Part shown: piece after piece, positions 63,560 through 64,000 of the stretch
How the letters are laid out: the number at the start of each line of letters is the position of its first letter
Numbering within the stretch: position 1 is the stretch's first letter
Assembly (NCBI GenBank): GCA_036677685.1
Contig: JAVBWA010000034.1
Span: forward strand, 54,631-118,630
DNA: 64,000 bases
DNA from: JAQUBU01 sp036677685
Lineage (GTDB): Bacteria; Bacillota; Syntrophomonadia; Syntrophomonadales; Syntrophomonadaceae
Direction: 5' to 3'
Program-made: the position numbers and the translations under genes
The notes under the pieces: model-generated
Seen by the model: only the letters and a program-made list of their open reading frames with translations
Database searches by the model: none
Told to the model about the DNA's origin: nothing

Positions 63560-63941
63560 TATAGGTGCTGTATGTGTCCGGCATTTTCACGCCAAAACCT
63601 TTTGTATAATATTACCCTATTTCCTGCCACAGGTATTCTGTCAGCCCCGGTTTGCGCAGCCTAAGGGCGAATATTAATATATCTTGTAAAAAAACAGTGA
63701 AATATATAGGAAAATCATGGTTGTCCATTTGGTCATTGATTACTATGCTAATAAATAGGGAATCGTGCGGAAATGTAGGATTAGGCTATGAAAAGCAGTT
63801 TTTTGTACCATATTTTTAATAATTGCCCTTAAGCTCACATGGGACAGAACAGTACTACAGAACGAAAAGCCCGGTTCCTTCGGCAAATGTCTATAATAGG
63901 AAGCTCAAAAAGGGTTTTTTATTCTGTTTTGAGGAGAGTAT
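63560..63941. other. Intergenic stretch
   Basis: No gene found. The last 100 bases include a G/T-rich stretch and the GAGGAG ribosome binding site of the next gene. Confidence 0.45.
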
Positions 63942-64000
63942 ATGGAAGATTTAAAGCTATGGAGATATTATGATTTAGTGAAATTCTTTGCGTTAATTAA
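63942..64000 (+). CDS. Start of a gene, probably DUF2971 family (runs off the window)
   Basis: ATG 63942 after GAGGAG reads MEDLKLWRYYDLVKFFALI before the window ends. W-x-Y-x-DL-x-KF near the N-terminus is how DUF2971 proteins start. Some DUF2971 proteins lie in defence islands. Only 19 residues are visible, so the family call is tentative. Confidence 0.45.
   Translation, partial: MEDLKLWRYYDLVKFFALI

Noticed and set aside
1..64000. tRNA or rRNA genes as integration targets
   Set aside because: I looked for cloverleaf-like sequence near the recombinase genes and element edges and found none I could support.

Overview
The window looks like a chromosome segment of a spore-forming, anaerobic Firmicute, probably of the Clostridia. 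The evidence is the M16 peptidase-dut-YmxH order, a Spo0E-like phosphatase, a SpoIIE-type phosphatase with a sensor, a YdbS/YdbT pair, a CBO0543-type membrane protein, strong AGGAGG ribosome binding sites and frequent TTG/GTG starts. Species cannot be fixed from the sequence alone.

Positions 1-33200 are mostly ordinary chromosome: housekeeping genes (M16 peptidase, dUTPase, peptide deformylase), single enzymes (amidohydrolase, PhzF-like, ketopantoate reductase-like, aspartate racemase-like, alpha/beta hydrolase, iron alcohol dehydrogenase, methyltransferase, two GNATs), transporters (LysE, EamA) and signalling proteins. The signalling set includes a PAS histidine kinase followed by a single-domain response regulator and a receiver-GGDEF protein (19896-22816). 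Several small genes here are decayed: a receiver remnant at 24972, a membrane peptide at 14628 and a fragment at 9879.

Positions 33200-64000 are accessory DNA of mixed origin. A plasmid-like or ICE-like module (34185-40920) carries an ArdC-type antirestriction protein, an amidoligase paired with a class II glutamine amidotransferase, several unknown small proteins, unusual RNA hairpins, and a Rep-like HTH protein with a 25-bp palindrome inside its gene. Next come an IS3 remnant, a STAND ATPase with 11 near-identical TPR repeats, an IS256 remnant, a phage head-tail connector fragment, a pentapeptide-repeat/TIR-like protein and a group of very small genes.

A tyrosine recombinase (48464-49393) lies beside a 24-bp sequence whose exact inverted copy sits 3.75 kb away. 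Between the copies are a membrane-anchored STAND ATPase and an SHMT-like PLP enzyme. The last part (53425-64000) holds a phage-type repressor/Cro region with two 17-bp operators, a ParM/ParR-type partition pair, a duplicated-HTH protein, a 779-residue protein with a zinc knuckle and a PD-(D/E)XK-like C-terminus, a second tyrosine recombinase, and a cytosine-C5 methyltransferase with four internal repeats. The window ends in what looks like the start of a DUF2971 gene.

The strongest candidates for undescribed biology are the inverted-repeat STAND/PLP-enzyme cassette, the 779-residue nuclease-like protein, the amidoligase/amidotransferase pair with its switch-like RNA hairpins, and the pentapeptide/TIR-like and STAND-TPR proteins as possible defence genes. 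All functional statements about these are inference from motifs and context.
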